From positions 48,986-112,985 of the forward strand of contig JAUTCQ010000016.1 in NCBI GenBank assembly GCA_030673845.1: a stretch of DNA of 64,000 nucleotides, written 5' to 3'. Source of the stretch: Verrucomicrobiota bacterium JB022. GTDB lineage: Bacteria; Verrucomicrobiota; Verrucomicrobiia; Opitutales; Oceanipulchritudinaceae. Shown piece by piece: positions 47,432-56,693 of the stretch; the stretch's first letter is position 1, and the number at the start of each line of letters is the position of its first letter. The notes beneath the pieces are model-generated. The model ran no database searches. It saw nothing but the letters and a program-made list of their open reading frames with translations, and was not told the DNA's origin. The position numbers and the translations under genes were made by a program.

Positions 47432-48148
47432 TTAGACGTCTTGCACGTAGAGCAAGACGAGCGACACGTTGTCGGGAGCGCCTGCTTCGAGGGCGTCTTC
47501 GATCAGGCTGCGGCCAGCGGCTTCGGGCGAGAGGTGGGCCTCGATCGAGTTGAGGATCTGCTTGTGGGTGAGCACCTTGGTCAGCCCGTCGGTGCTGAGC
47601 AGGATGCGGTCGCCCTTTTGCAGCACCTCTTCGCAGGTAAAGACTTCCACCGCGTCCTTTTGCCCGATGCAGCGGGTCAGCGTGTGGAAAAAGTAATCCG
47701 GGATTTCGTCCCAATGCTTGCCCATGCGGGCCTGCAGCTCTGCGGCGAGCGTATGCTCCTCCGTCAGTTGCGAAAGGTAGCCGCGGCGGATGAGGTAGAC
47801 GGCTGAGTCGCCCACGTGGCCACAGTGCAGGGTATTGCCGAGCAGGCGGATGCTGGTGAGGGTGCTGCCAATGCCCACGTTGGGGTGAAGGCGCTGCCCT
47901 TCGGCGTAGACGACTTCGTTGATGCGCTCGAATATCTCCGGGAATTCGATCTTGTCGCCCACGAGGTGTTCGCGTGCCCAGTCTTCCAGGTTGCGCACCG
48001 TCATTTCGGCGGCGAGGCTGCCGCCGGGGAGCCCTCCCAGGCCGTCGGCGACGGCGTAGACCTGCAGGTCGTCCTTCAGGAGGATGCGGTCTTCGTTTTG
48101 GGCGCGGACGTGACCGATGTCGGAGATGCCAAAGGAGGTGAGCTTCAT
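47432..48148 (-). CDS. PP2C-type Ser/Thr protein phosphatase
   Basis: A 238-residue PPM phosphatase. GHVRAQNEDR at the N-terminus, the metal motif VYAVADGLGGLPGGSLAAE (DGxGG), HCGHVGDSAVYLIRRG (GDS), LLSTDGLTKVL and GAPDNVSLVLL (metal-binding Asp-Asn) are all present. It is a stand-alone catalytic domain, likely Mn- or Mg-dependent and cytoplasmic, reversing Ser/Thr phosphorylation. No partner kinase is next to it. Confidence 0.92.
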   Translation of the reverse strand: MKLTSFGISDIGHVRAQNEDRILLKDDLQVYAVADGLGGLPGGSLAAEMTVRNLEDWAREHLVGDKIEFPEIFERINEVVYAEGQRLHPNVGIGSTLTSIRLLGNTLHCGHVGDSAVYLIRRGYLSQLTEEHTLAAELQARMGKHWDEIPDYFFHTLTRCIGQKDAVEVFTCEEVLQKGDRILLSTDGLTKVLTHKQILNSIEAHLSPEAAGRSLIEDALEAGAPDNVSLVLLYVQDV

Positions 48149-48220
48149 GCTGCTTTCACCGTCATAAACGATCGCACAGGCATGACAACCGTTTTAACGT
48201 GGAGGCCGTAGACGGTTCTT

Positions 48221-49702
48221 TTACTTTTTGCGCGCGACGTGGGTCAATACCTCACGCAGGGTGTCGGGCTTGAGGGGCTTGGTGATGTAATAATCCATGC
48301 CGCAGGCCAGGTAGCGCTCTCGGTCGGCCGTCATGGCAAAGGCGGTCACGGCAATGATGGGGATGTCTTCGTTTTTCTCACCCGCCGCGCCGGCGCGGAT
48401 CTTCTCGGTGGCTTCGACCCCGCCCATCACTGGCATCTGGATATCCATCAGCACGAGGTCGTAGTCTTTCTCGCGCAGGGCATCGAGGGCTTCCTGTCCA
48501 TTTTCGGCAAAGTCGCTCTCGTGACCCATCTTCTTGAGCAGGGCCATCGCCACCTTGCGGTTGGCGGCGTTGTCGTCGACCACGAGCACCTGCTGGCTGT
48601 AGAAGCTCTTGGCCAGGGCCTGCTTGTACATGCTGGGCTTGGGCTTGTTGGCCGCCGCCTCCTTGATCGGAGCGCCGACAAAGCCTGCGACTTCGACGGT
48701 GGCCTTGAAGCGCATGCCGCGTGGGCGGTTGGGCTCGATCGTCGCCTCCCCGTCCATCGCCTCGATGATCCGCTTAGAAAGGGCGAGGCTCAGGTGATTG
48801 GAAAACTGGTTGGGCGCGCTGGTGTCGGTCGTCTGCTGGTAGGGGTTGAAGACCTGGTCGCGCTCTTCGTCGCTCAGATCCGGCCCGGTGTCGGCCAGCA
48901 CGATGGTGAGGCGGTAGTGCAGCTTCTCGCCCAGCGTGGTCTTTTCGCCATTCTGGAGGCGCTGGCGGTAGACGGCCATCGCCACGTCGCCACTGTCGGT
49001 GCGGTTGATCGCGTTGCTGACGATGTTGACGAGCACGCGGCGGAAGTGCTCGCGGTCGGTCTGGATATTGATCGAGCCCTCTTCGGCCAGCCGACAGGCA
49101 AAGCGCAGGTTTTTGCGGCGTGCCTCCACGCGGAACATCGACTCGACTTCCGCCACCAGTTCGCCGAGGTCGAAGCGCGAAGCCTTCAGCTCCAGCCGGC
49201 CCGTTTCGAGATTGGCGTAGTCGAGGATGTTGCTGATCACGTTGAGCAGCGTCTGCCCACTGCCCTTGATCGCCTGCATGTACTCGGTCTGCTCGGCGTT
49301 GAGCTCGGTCGTCAACAGCACTTCGGAGAGGCCCAGCACGGTATTGAGCGGCGTGCGCAACTCGTGGCTCATGTTGGAGAGCAACGTATTCTTGGCGCGG
49401 TTGGCCGCATCGGCTTCGAGGGCCTTGCTCTTGGCGGCGGCGAGCAGCTGTTGTTGCTTCTGTTCGCTTTGCCGGCGTGCCTCCTGTTCGCGTTCAAGGT
49501 CTTCCTGCAGCGTGCCGACCTTGGCGGCGGAGCCCTTGCAGCTGCTCTTGGCCCAAAAGACCGCGCCGGCGGCGACGAGCGTCATCAGGCCGGCCAAGGC
49601 AAAACCGATAGCTCCGGTATCGCCCAGGATCGGATGCGGCAAATGGGTGAGCGTGGCGGAGGTGGCGGCAGAAATGAAATCCATGGGCGCTGCAAGGGGC
49701 AT
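48221..49702 (-). CDS. Hybrid histidine kinase with degraded ATP-binding motifs
   Basis: About 493 residues (start uncertain; Met at 49750 or 49684 also possible). One TM (GFALAGLMTLVAAGAVFWA), a coiled coil, and an intact H box SNMSHELRTPLNTVLGLSEV. The ATPase domain is abnormal: the N box reads NIVSNAINRT, the G1 box DTGPDLSDEE instead of DTGIGI, and the G2 box NHLSLALSKR instead of GLGLAISKR. The receiver domain is intact (VLVVDDNAANRKVAMALLKK and LVLMDIQMPVMGG). It may be a pseudokinase working as a phosphotransfer scaffold. The PP2C gene lies 72 bp downstream on the same strand. Confidence 0.88.
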   Translation of the reverse strand: MPLAAPMDFISAATSATLTHLPHPILGDTGAIGFALAGLMTLVAAGAVFWAKSSCKGSAAKVGTLQEDLEREQEARRQSEQKQQQLLAAAKSKALEADAANRAKNTLLSNMSHELRTPLNTVLGLSEVLLTTELNAEQTEYMQAIKGSGQTLLNVISNILDYANLETGRLELKASRFDLGELVAEVESMFRVEARRKNLRFACRLAEEGSINIQTDREHFRRVLVNIVSNAINRTDSGDVAMAVYRQRLQNGEKTTLGEKLHYRLTIVLADTGPDLSDEERDQVFNPYQQTTDTSAPNQFSNHLSLALSKRIIEAMDGEATIEPNRPRGMRFKATVEVAGFVGAPIKEAAANKPKPSMYKQALAKSFYSQQVLVVDDNAANRKVAMALLKKMGHESDFAENGQEALDALREKDYDLVLMDIQMPVMGGVEATEKIRAGAAGEKNEDIPIIAVTAFAMTADRERYLACGMDYYITKPLKPDTLREVLTHVARKK

Positions 49703-49825
49703 GGATGAAGCAGTGGGAGTCAATCGCTCCGGTTCCAAACACAAATTCATCGGGTCGACTACCGCAACTCTCAAATCGCCCGGCAACACACTATCGCCGC
49801 GCCGCTTGCGTTGTTTAGGTGGAAT

Positions 49826-51913
49826 TTATTGGGTAGTTAACCTCGATGCGATGCTAAATGCTTCAACTCTGGTATGTCGGTCGAAACGACGTATATCATT
49901 TTGAGGTATAACATCCAGAAACTGTCTCCCGTATGGTTTTTGCAGGATGCGGGGGTCGAGGATTGTGATGATGCCTTTGTCGTCGGACCGTCGGATCAGG
50001 CGGCCGATGCCTTGCCGGAATTTGACCAATGCTGCCGGCAGCATGAGCACGCCAAAAGGTGAGTAACCAGCTGCCTGGACCCGCTCTGCCCGCGCTTGTG
50101 CGACCGGGTGGGTCGGGTTTTCAAAAGGCAGGCGCGTAATGATGACCTGCTGGAGCGCGGGGCCGGCAATATCCACGCCCGTCCAGAAGCTTTCGGTGCC
50201 GAAGAGCACGCCGTTGCCCGCGTCGCGCAAGCCCTGCGCCAGCGCGCCGCGTGAGCCGCCGACACCTTGGCGAAAGAACGGGCGCCCGGCGGCGTGCAGC
50301 TCCGGCTCGACCTGCGCGGCGACGAGGTCGAGGTCGCGGTAGCTGGTAAAGAGCACGAGGCTACCGCCCGGCACCGCCTGTACGGCAAACGAGATCGCTT
50401 CGGCTAGCCACTCGTTGTCGAGCCGGGCGTTGCGGGGGTTGGGCGCCGGGGCGTCGGCCGCGATCAGCACCTGCATGTTGCGCTCGTAGTCGAAGGGGGA
50501 GGGCGTCTGCTCCGCCCGCTGGCCCTGCGCGCCGATCTTTTGCTGGAACGAGCGCATGTCGACTCCTTCGGCGAGGGTCGCGCTGGTCACAATCACGCCC
50601 GTGTCACGGTGAAAAAGGCGTTCGCGCAGGATCGGGGCGACCGAAAGCGGGGCCGAGCGCAGGGTCACTATCTGTTCGCGCTGCCCGGTCTGCTCCAGCC
50701 AATAGACGCTGCCCTCCTCGGCGCACTGCAGGCAATTGAGCAGGCTCACGCGGTAGGTATTCAGCAGGTCGCGGGCGCCCTTCAGCTCGTCGCGGTCGGG
50801 CCCGTCCTGCATGCGGTCCCAATTCTGGTCGACCGGCTTCAGCACCGCCGTAAGCACATGAAAGAGGTGATCCTCGGCCCAGCCGCCGTCGCGCAACCGG
50901 ATGATCTTGTGGTCCTTGAGGTGCGTGTCTTTCAGTTGGTCGAAAAACATGTCCGCTTCGGCCAAGGCCAGCGTCACCTCGTCCTTGCCGCGCGAGCCGG
51001 GCCACTTGGCCATCAGACCCTGCCGCTTCTCCGGATACCAGAGCCGCCGCAGCGCCCGCTTGAGCCCATAGGAGCTGAGGTGCTCGCCAAAGTGCTCGGT
51101 GGCCACGTTGTAGATCGTGTGCCCTTCGTCCAGCACGAGAGCGTCTTCGGGGAAGAGCACGCCCGTCTTCTCACCCTGCGGGTAAAAGCCAGCCGCCAGT
51201 AGCGCGAAGAGCAGGCTGTGGTTGACGATGCGGATGTGCGAGGCGTCGATCCGCTGGCGCGCCTTACGGTAAAAGCAGGTCTCCGGCGTGCAGTTGCGGT
51301 TGTTGCAGGCATGGCCATCGGCGCTCACCCACTCCCACACATCGCTGCGCGGGGCCGGGTCCATCTCCTGCCGCATCCCGTGTTGAGAAGTGGCAGCCCA
51401 CGCGGCAATGCGCTCCAGCTCCATCATCTCCGGGCCCTTGAAGAGCTCCTGGTGTCGGGCTTGGGCCTGTTTCAGCCGCGTGCCGCACAGGTAATTGCCT
51501 TTGCCCACGAGCAGGGCCGACCGGAAGTCGGCGTAGTGTTCCAGCGCGGGCACCTGACGAAAGAGCGAGCGGCACAGCTCAAGGTCTTTTTGCAAGATCT
51601 GCTCCTGCAGCGCGATGGTGTGGCTGGAGACGACAAAGGGCCGCTTGGTCTCCTGTGCCCAGATCAGCCCCGGGATGAGGTAGGCGAGGCTTTTGCCCAC
51701 GCCCGTGCCTGCCTCGAAGAGCAGCGGCTCCAGCCCGCCCAGGCTTTCGGCCACCGCCCGGGCCATCTGGGCTTGCGGCGCGCGGTGTTCCAACCCCAGT
51801 TGACGCACGAGGTAGCCCTTGGGCCCGAAGATGCCGTCGACCAGCGGCGGCAACTGGCGTGCGGCATTGAAAGCCGGGGCCGATTCGGTGGGTGTCTCGT
51901 GAAAGCCGATCAT
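49826..51913 (-). CDS. dinG: DinG-like ATP-dependent DNA helicase (XPD family)
   Basis: About 695 residues from Met 51913. Walker A LLFEAGTGVGKSLAYLIPGL; an iron-sulfur cluster is suggested by YLCGTRLKQ and CNNRNCTPETCFYRKAR; Walker B LVLDEGHTIYNVA (DEGH in place of DEAH). Later motifs: VIVTSATLAEGVDM, SLVLFTSYRDLDL and TESFWTGVDIAG, with RQGIGRLIRRSDDKG closing the helicase core. DinG unwinds DNA with 5'-3' polarity and helps resolve R-loops. The frame opens 78 bp upstream, but homology starts near MIGFHETP. Confidence 0.9.
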   Translation of the reverse strand: MIGFHETPTESAPAFNAARQLPPLVDGIFGPKGYLVRQLGLEHRAPQAQMARAVAESLGGLEPLLFEAGTGVGKSLAYLIPGLIWAQETKRPFVVSSHTIALQEQILQKDLELCRSLFRQVPALEHYADFRSALLVGKGNYLCGTRLKQAQARHQELFKGPEMMELERIAAWAATSQHGMRQEMDPAPRSDVWEWVSADGHACNNRNCTPETCFYRKARQRIDASHIRIVNHSLLFALLAAGFYPQGEKTGVLFPEDALVLDEGHTIYNVATEHFGEHLSSYGLKRALRRLWYPEKRQGLMAKWPGSRGKDEVTLALAEADMFFDQLKDTHLKDHKIIRLRDGGWAEDHLFHVLTAVLKPVDQNWDRMQDGPDRDELKGARDLLNTYRVSLLNCLQCAEEGSVYWLEQTGQREQIVTLRSAPLSVAPILRERLFHRDTGVIVTSATLAEGVDMRSFQQKIGAQGQRAEQTPSPFDYERNMQVLIAADAPAPNPRNARLDNEWLAEAISFAVQAVPGGSLVLFTSYRDLDLVAAQVEPELHAAGRPFFRQGVGGSRGALAQGLRDAGNGVLFGTESFWTGVDIAGPALQQVIITRLPFENPTHPVAQARAERVQAAGYSPFGVLMLPAALVKFRQGIGRLIRRSDDKGIITILDPRILQKPYGRQFLDVIPQNDIRRFDRHTRVEAFSIASRLTTQ

Positions 51914-52203
51914 GGTGCAAGTTAGGCGCGGGTGGGGCAGCCGCAACTGCCTCAGCCTTGTGATCTTCTGTTCATCATCGCCCGAGTCCAAGCAAAAACC
52001 GTCGCGTCCCAGCTCAGCCCACCGGGATTTTCCGCCTCCGGAGGATGCCAGCAGTTAGCCGAGGCGTCGGAGCATAGCGCAGACCCCCCGGTTGCGTCGA
52101 AAAGGATCAGCACCCCGGAGAGGGCGCCACCCATGCGGGAAATCCTTGTGCCGCCCCCCTTTGGGATTGCCAGTCGGTTCGGCTGCGTAAGACTGAGGTC
52201 CGC
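51914..52203. other. GC-rich divergent intergenic region, nothing recognised
   Basis: These 290 bases separate divergent genes and should contain two promoters. I looked for rnpB, SRP RNA, cobalamin and fluoride riboswitches on both strands and saw no convincing match. Confidence 0.4.
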
Positions 52204-52917
52204 ATGGACCGGCAAGAAATTGAGCGCCTTCTTATCTGGCAGGACCGCGACGTCCGCGTCGACACCCTCCAGAAACAACTCTCGCGGCTGCCCCAGGAGA
52301 TCGCCGCCGCCGAGGCCGGCATCAAGCAGGAGCAGGCCCGTCAGCACGCCGCCGAGCAGGCGCTCAAGGCCTCGGAGCTGAAGCGCCAACACACGGAAGG
52401 GCAGATTGCAGACCACGAGACGGCCATCGTGCGCTACAAGACGCAGCAGCTCCAGGTGAAGAAAAACGAGGAATACGCGGCCCTCACGCACGAAATCGAG
52501 CTGCAGGAGCAGAAAATCAGCGACCTCGAAGACAACGTGCTGGAGATGCTCGACCAGATCGAGAGCGAGCGCGCTGTTCTCGACGCACTGAAGGAGGAAG
52601 TCGCCGCCGAAGTCGACCGCCTCCGCCGCCAGATTGCTGCCCTGCAGGAGCAGCAGGCCGCCGCCGAAGCCGAGCTGGATGAGGCGCGCGCCGATGCCGA
52701 AGAAGCGGGCGCCGTGCTGACCCCTGCCACCCGCAAGGCCTACGACTACGTAAAAAGCCAGGTGCGCCGCGCTCCCTTTGTGGTGCCCTTGAGCGAAGAC
52801 CGCAAGTGCCCGGGTTGCCACCTGCGTGTGAGCGGCGAAGTCGAGAGCCAGGTGCGCCGCCATCTCGACCACCCGCGCTGCGATAGCTGCGGTCGTCTGC
52901 TCTACTGGGAAGCCTGA
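52204..52917 (+). CDS. Coiled-coil C4-type zinc-ribbon protein
   Basis: A 237-residue protein. About 160 residues of long coiled coil (for example EIAAAEAGIKQEQARQHAAE and LRRQIAALQEQQAAAEAEL) are followed by a zinc ribbon, CPGCHLRVS...CDSCGRLLYW (two CxxC pairs). This matches the DUF164/CT398-like zinc-ribbon family, for which nucleic-acid or protein-complex roles have been suggested. GAGGT lies eight bases upstream of the ATG. No enzymatic domain is present. Confidence 0.85.
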   Translation: MDRQEIERLLIWQDRDVRVDTLQKQLSRLPQEIAAAEAGIKQEQARQHAAEQALKASELKRQHTEGQIADHETAIVRYKTQQLQVKKNEEYAALTHEIELQEQKISDLEDNVLEMLDQIESERAVLDALKEEVAAEVDRLRRQIAALQEQQAAAEAELDEARADAEEAGAVLTPATRKAYDYVKSQVRRAPFVVPLSEDRKCPGCHLRVSGEVESQVRRHLDHPRCDSCGRLLYWEA

Positions 52918-52981
52918 GCCGTAAAACAGTCTCTTAATTTTAGGATTGCCGGCGATGGTGTCTAATTTTTATTAGACAGGC

Positions 52982-54850
52982 ATGCACTACCCCTGCTCCC
53001 CTGCTGTTACCCCCTCGCCTGTACTATTTCCTGCTTTGCGCTCGCTCGCCGCGCTATGTCTGGCGGCTTCGGCCCTGACTGCCGCGACTTTTCCGAATGC
53101 GGTAGAGGTCGAAGACTGGCGCTACGACCCGTCGCTAGGCTGGTTTGTGGACGATTTTGGCGGCTGGCTCTGGAGCCACGACAACGGCTGGATCTACCCC
53201 ACCGATGGCAACTGGGACACGGAGGGCGTTTACTTTTACGACCACGGGATGCAGCGCTGGATGTGGTCGCAGAGTGAGCACTATCCGCTCATCTACGCCT
53301 GGGGCGAAGTGGAGGGCTGGCAACGCATCTCGTTCAGCGACCAGCGGGGCCAGCGCCGCTTCTACGACTGGGCCAGCGAGCGCACGCTCTTTGAAGACGG
53401 CTACGTGGTGGAAGGCACGGTCTTCCCGGTGTCGACCCGCAGCCAGTTCGACAACGCGGTGGCCAATGCCGGGGCAGGGGACGTGATCGAATTCACCGCC
53501 TCCCTCCCCACCACCAGCCTTTCGGTGAAGAACAAGCAGGTGGCCGACGGTTACGTGCGCATCCGTGCCGCCCAGCCGGGCGCGATTGAGCTCAAGTCGC
53601 TCAATGTCGAAAACAGCAGCGGCATTATCGTGGAGGGCTTTGCCTTTGGTCCCAACACCTCGTCGATCTATTGCAAGGTAGTCAATTCCCAGCGGGTGCG
53701 CATCCTTCGCAACACCTTCGACTGCAAGGACGTGACGAACAACCAGAACGCGATCGTCACCACCCAGGCCTCAGAAGATATCGAGATCGCCTACAACGAC
53801 TTCGACAACAAGAACGTCAGCACGACCGAGACTCAGTCGAAGATCACCGGCAGCTACCTGAAGGTACAGTACGACGCGCCCGACATCACGCGCCGTCTGC
53901 ACATCCACCACAACCACTTCAAGAACATCGTGCCGCTGCCCAATGGCTCCAGCTTTGCGGGCGACTCCGACCGCGAGTGTATCGTCTTCGGCGTCAGCGG
54001 CTCGCAGGATGAGCTGACCGACCACGTGGTGGAATACAACCTCTTTGAAGACTGCGACGGCGAGAACGAGATCATTACGGTCAAGACTTCGCGCAATACC
54101 ATCCGCCACAACACGTTTTACAACTCGCTCGGGTCGATCTCGATCCGCTTCGGCACCGAAACCAAGGTCTACGGCAACGCCTTTATCGGCGACGAGCACA
54201 ACCAGAACGCCTACAGCAACGATCTCGGCGGCGTGCGGGCCTACGGCAGCCATCACCAGATCTACAACAACTACTTCCAGGGCCTCAACGGCAACAGCTA
54301 CCGCATCCCCATCCTGCTCGACTCTGGCGACACCTCCGACAGCACCGGTGGCGACGGCCACGAGCGCGCCACGCACTGCGTTGTCGCGCACAACACCATC
54401 GTCGACTGCGCCTGGGGCATCGCGCTGGGGCTCAACTACAGCCTCACGCCAAAGGAAAATCTCATCGCCAACAACCTCGTGCAAAACCGCACGAACAACC
54501 TTTACCACCTCGGCTCCAACGCCGCCGCCGAGAGCAGCAACACCTTCGCGGGCAATCTCGGCCACCCGCTCGGCAGCGCGAACCTTGGCCTCGACCGTCC
54601 GGAAAATGAAATCCGGCAAGCCGACCCGCTGCTGGTGGCGGCGGAGGTCAATGGCTGGCCGCTCTACCGGCTGGGGCAGGGCAGCCCGGCGGTCGATGCT
54701 GCGACCGCGCTGGAGCTGGCGGTCGCCGTCGATCTGGAGGGCCAGTCACGCGATGTTCCCGACGTCGGCGCCGACGAAGTGGGGCAGCCCGCCACCGCCA
54801 TGCGCCTGCCCGTCAACCCGGCTGACGTAGGGCCGAATCCGCTGAGATAG
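52982..54850 (+). CDS. Secreted PL6-like polysaccharide lyase with Trp-rich N-terminal module
   Basis: A 622-residue secreted protein. The N-terminal signal (about residues 13-35) is followed by a Trp-rich module (GWFVDDFGGWLWSHDNGWIY, then QRWMWSQSEHYPLIYAWGE) and a parallel beta-helix. The helix has ENEIITVKTSRNTIRHNTFY, GSISIRFGTETKVYGNAFIG and GVRAYGSHHQIYNNYFQGLN, resembling PL6 lyases such as chondroitinase B and alginate lyases. The Lys and Arg of VKTS and IRFG are candidates for the catalytic pair. It would cleave uronic-acid polysaccharides (alginate or dermatan-type), but the substrate is not proven by sequence. A strong terminator follows. Confidence 0.85.
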   Translation: MHYPCSPAVTPSPVLFPALRSLAALCLAASALTAATFPNAVEVEDWRYDPSLGWFVDDFGGWLWSHDNGWIYPTDGNWDTEGVYFYDHGMQRWMWSQSEHYPLIYAWGEVEGWQRISFSDQRGQRRFYDWASERTLFEDGYVVEGTVFPVSTRSQFDNAVANAGAGDVIEFTASLPTTSLSVKNKQVADGYVRIRAAQPGAIELKSLNVENSSGIIVEGFAFGPNTSSIYCKVVNSQRVRILRNTFDCKDVTNNQNAIVTTQASEDIEIAYNDFDNKNVSTTETQSKITGSYLKVQYDAPDITRRLHIHHNHFKNIVPLPNGSSFAGDSDRECIVFGVSGSQDELTDHVVEYNLFEDCDGENEIITVKTSRNTIRHNTFYNSLGSISIRFGTETKVYGNAFIGDEHNQNAYSNDLGGVRAYGSHHQIYNNYFQGLNGNSYRIPILLDSGDTSDSTGGDGHERATHCVVAHNTIVDCAWGIALGLNYSLTPKENLIANNLVQNRTNNLYHLGSNAAAESSNTFAGNLGHPLGSANLGLDRPENEIRQADPLLVAAEVNGWPLYRLGQGSPAVDAATALELAVAVDLEGQSRDVPDVGADEVGQPATAMRLPVNPADVGPNPLR

Positions 54851-54895
54851 GTATATCGTTGTGCCGCCAATTCTTCCTTATTTGATTTTATACAG

Positions 54896-54926
54896 AAGAC
54901 CCGGCTGGTTTGGCCGGGTCTTTTTT
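54896..54926 (+). terminator. Rho-independent terminator of the PL6-like gene
   Basis: AAGACCCGGC and GCCGGGTCTT form a ten-base stem around TGGTTTG, followed by TTTT. Confidence 0.9.
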
Positions 54927-54943
54927 GCGTCCTGAAACTGGAA

Positions 54944-55939
54944 CTACCACTGGCCTTGGAAGGGCGGCGGGGTAGGGCCTTGCGGATGGGATACGGGAGC
55001 GTCTGTCGCCTTCGACTTGGCGGGGAGAGACTCGATGGTCTTCATCGCGGTGGCGACGACCGAGCTGATGTCGGCGAGGTTGGCCGGGATGATCATCGTG
55101 TTGTTGGTCTTGGCCAGGTTGCCAAACTCGCGCACATACTGTTCGGCCACGCGGAGGTTGACGGCCTCCTGCCCGCCGGGCTCGTTGATGGCCTCGGCTA
55201 CCTTGCGGATGCCTTCGGCGGTGGCGGCGGCCAACAGCTCGATTTCGCGTGCCCGGCCTTCGGCTTCGTTGATCTGCTTGATCTTTTCGCCTTCCGAAAC
55301 GTTGATCATTTCCTGCTTGTTACCCTCGGAGACGTTGATCTTGGCCTGCCGCTCGCCTTCGGATTTGGCGACCACGGCGCGGCGTTCACGCTCGGCACGC
55401 ATCTGCTTTTCCAGCGCGTCGCGCACGGAGTCGGGCGGCATGATGTCCTTGATCTCGTAGCGCAGGATCTTGACGCCCCACGAGTCCGACGCCTTGTCGA
55501 CAGCTTCGACCACTGCCGCATTGATCATTTCGCGCTCCTCGAAGGTGCGGTCGAGCTCGATCTTGCCGATCTCGGAGCGGAGGGTAGTCTGCGCGAGCTG
55601 GGACGCGGCAAAGAGGTAGTTTTCGATCCCGTAGCTGGCGCTCTTGGCATCGAACACCTGGAGGTAGAGGATGCCATCGACCGACACCGAGATGTTGTCC
55701 TTGGTGATGCAGGTCTGCGAAGGCACGTCGATGGCGATTTCCTTCAGCGAGTGCTTGTAGGCGACCTTGTCGATAAAGGGGATGAGGATGTGAAAACCGG
55801 CGTCGAGCGTGCGGGCGTATTTACCCAGGCGCTCGATCACGAACTGCTGGCGCTGGGGCACTACGCGGGCGGTCTTCATCAGGGTGACGATCACGAGGAT
55901 CGTCACTACCAGGGCCATCACGAGAGAGAATTCAAACAT
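54944..55939 (-). CDS. SPFH/band 7 membrane protein (QmcA/stomatin-like)
   Basis: A 331-residue protein with an N-terminal TM (FSLVMALVVTILVIVTLM). It has the SPFH start VVPQRQQFVIERLGKYARTL and LDAGFHILIPFIDKVAYKHS. LDRTFEEREMINAAVVEAVD and WGVKILRYEIKDIMPPDSV precede a long charged coiled coil (AERERRAVVAKSEGERQAKI) and a flexible tail. Such proteins oligomerise into membrane microdomain scaffolds. It lies 20 bp downstream of an NfeD-like gene, the usual operon partner. Confidence 0.93.
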   Translation of the reverse strand: MFEFSLVMALVVTILVIVTLMKTARVVPQRQQFVIERLGKYARTLDAGFHILIPFIDKVAYKHSLKEIAIDVPSQTCITKDNISVSVDGILYLQVFDAKSASYGIENYLFAASQLAQTTLRSEIGKIELDRTFEEREMINAAVVEAVDKASDSWGVKILRYEIKDIMPPDSVRDALEKQMRAERERRAVVAKSEGERQAKINVSEGNKQEMINVSEGEKIKQINEAEGRAREIELLAAATAEGIRKVAEAINEPGGQEAVNLRVAEQYVREFGNLAKTNNTMIIPANLADISSVVATAMKTIESLPAKSKATDAPVSHPQGPTPPPFQGQW

Positions 55940-55958
55940 GGGTAGCAGGAGACGGAGG

Positions 55959-56414
55959 TTAGTCTAAAGTAATGACGAGGCTGGAGCCCTCGCGGCGCAC
56001 GATCTTCACGCGTTGGCCGGGCTGGGCAGGCTCGCTGCAACTGGCCGACCACTGGGTGCCGCGAAACGCGATCCGCCCGTGGTAGGTGCCGGTGGCGTCG
56101 CGTTCGAGGCCGAAATCGGAAGCGGCGGTGGCGGCCCGCCCGGTAAAGTCGTCGTCCTCCGGCTGGCCGTTTTCCGCAATGTCGCCGCGGAAGATGCGCT
56201 TGAACTGCCCGCGCAGGGCCACGATCTGGAGGATCGTCAACGCGCTGAACAGCAGGAACGGCAGCCCATGGCCTCCGGGGAAGCCAAACCACAGGGCCAC
56301 CCCTGTCACCAGCGCGGAGGTGCCGAAAAACACGATCACAAAGCCACCCAGCAGCAGTTCGCCAAGGATCAGCAGGAGCCCGAGCACCACCCAGATGATT
56401 TCCACCAGTTCCAT
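55959..56414 (-). CDS. NfeD-like membrane protein
   Basis: A 151-residue protein with TM helices LVEIIWVVLGLLLILGELLL and FVIVFFGTSALVTGVALWFG, plus a third near LPFLLFSALTILQIVAL. The C-terminal OB-fold domain has LVGRAATAASDF-like FTGRAATAASDFG and GTYHGRIAFRGTQW, ending GQRVKIVRREGSSLVITLD. This is the short NfeD without a ClpP-like protease. It sits just upstream of the SPFH gene, the usual pair for membrane microdomain quality control. Confidence 0.9.
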   Translation of the reverse strand: MELVEIIWVVLGLLLILGELLLGGFVIVFFGTSALVTGVALWFGFPGGHGLPFLLFSALTILQIVALRGQFKRIFRGDIAENGQPEDDDFTGRAATAASDFGLERDATGTYHGRIAFRGTQWSASCSEPAQPGQRVKIVRREGSSLVITLD

Positions 56415-56693
56415 GAAAAATGCAATGCCGTGCCTGACGAGGCTTCACAAGCTCATTCCTCAGCGGTGGAACGTTTTAGGGGTACACGCGAACGGCAGGA
56501 AAGGTGTGGACCTTCCCTGCCGCTGTTTGTAGAGCCGGGGGGCTTGCTCTAGTCCACAAAGTAAACTCGTCCGAGGCTTGTCTGGGTGCTGGCGGAAACG
56601 CCGTCAAGGGAGGGAAGACGCTTTGTTGCGCGCATCGTTGCGCATGCCGCCGCCACGGTTTGATTGGAATGAAATCTGCACAAGGGCCACCCC
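56415..56693. other. Intergenic region with a large hairpin
   Basis: CGGCAGGaAAGG (56493-56504) pairs with CCTTcCCTGCCG (56511-56522) around TGTGGA. The following T content is low, so it may be a weak terminator or a regulatory stem. Nothing else is recognised in this divergent gap. Confidence 0.45.

Noticed and set aside
51914..52203. Riboswitch or RNase P RNA in the gap before the zinc-ribbon gene
   Set aside because: No conserved core of a known riboswitch, rnpB or SRP RNA could be found on either strand.
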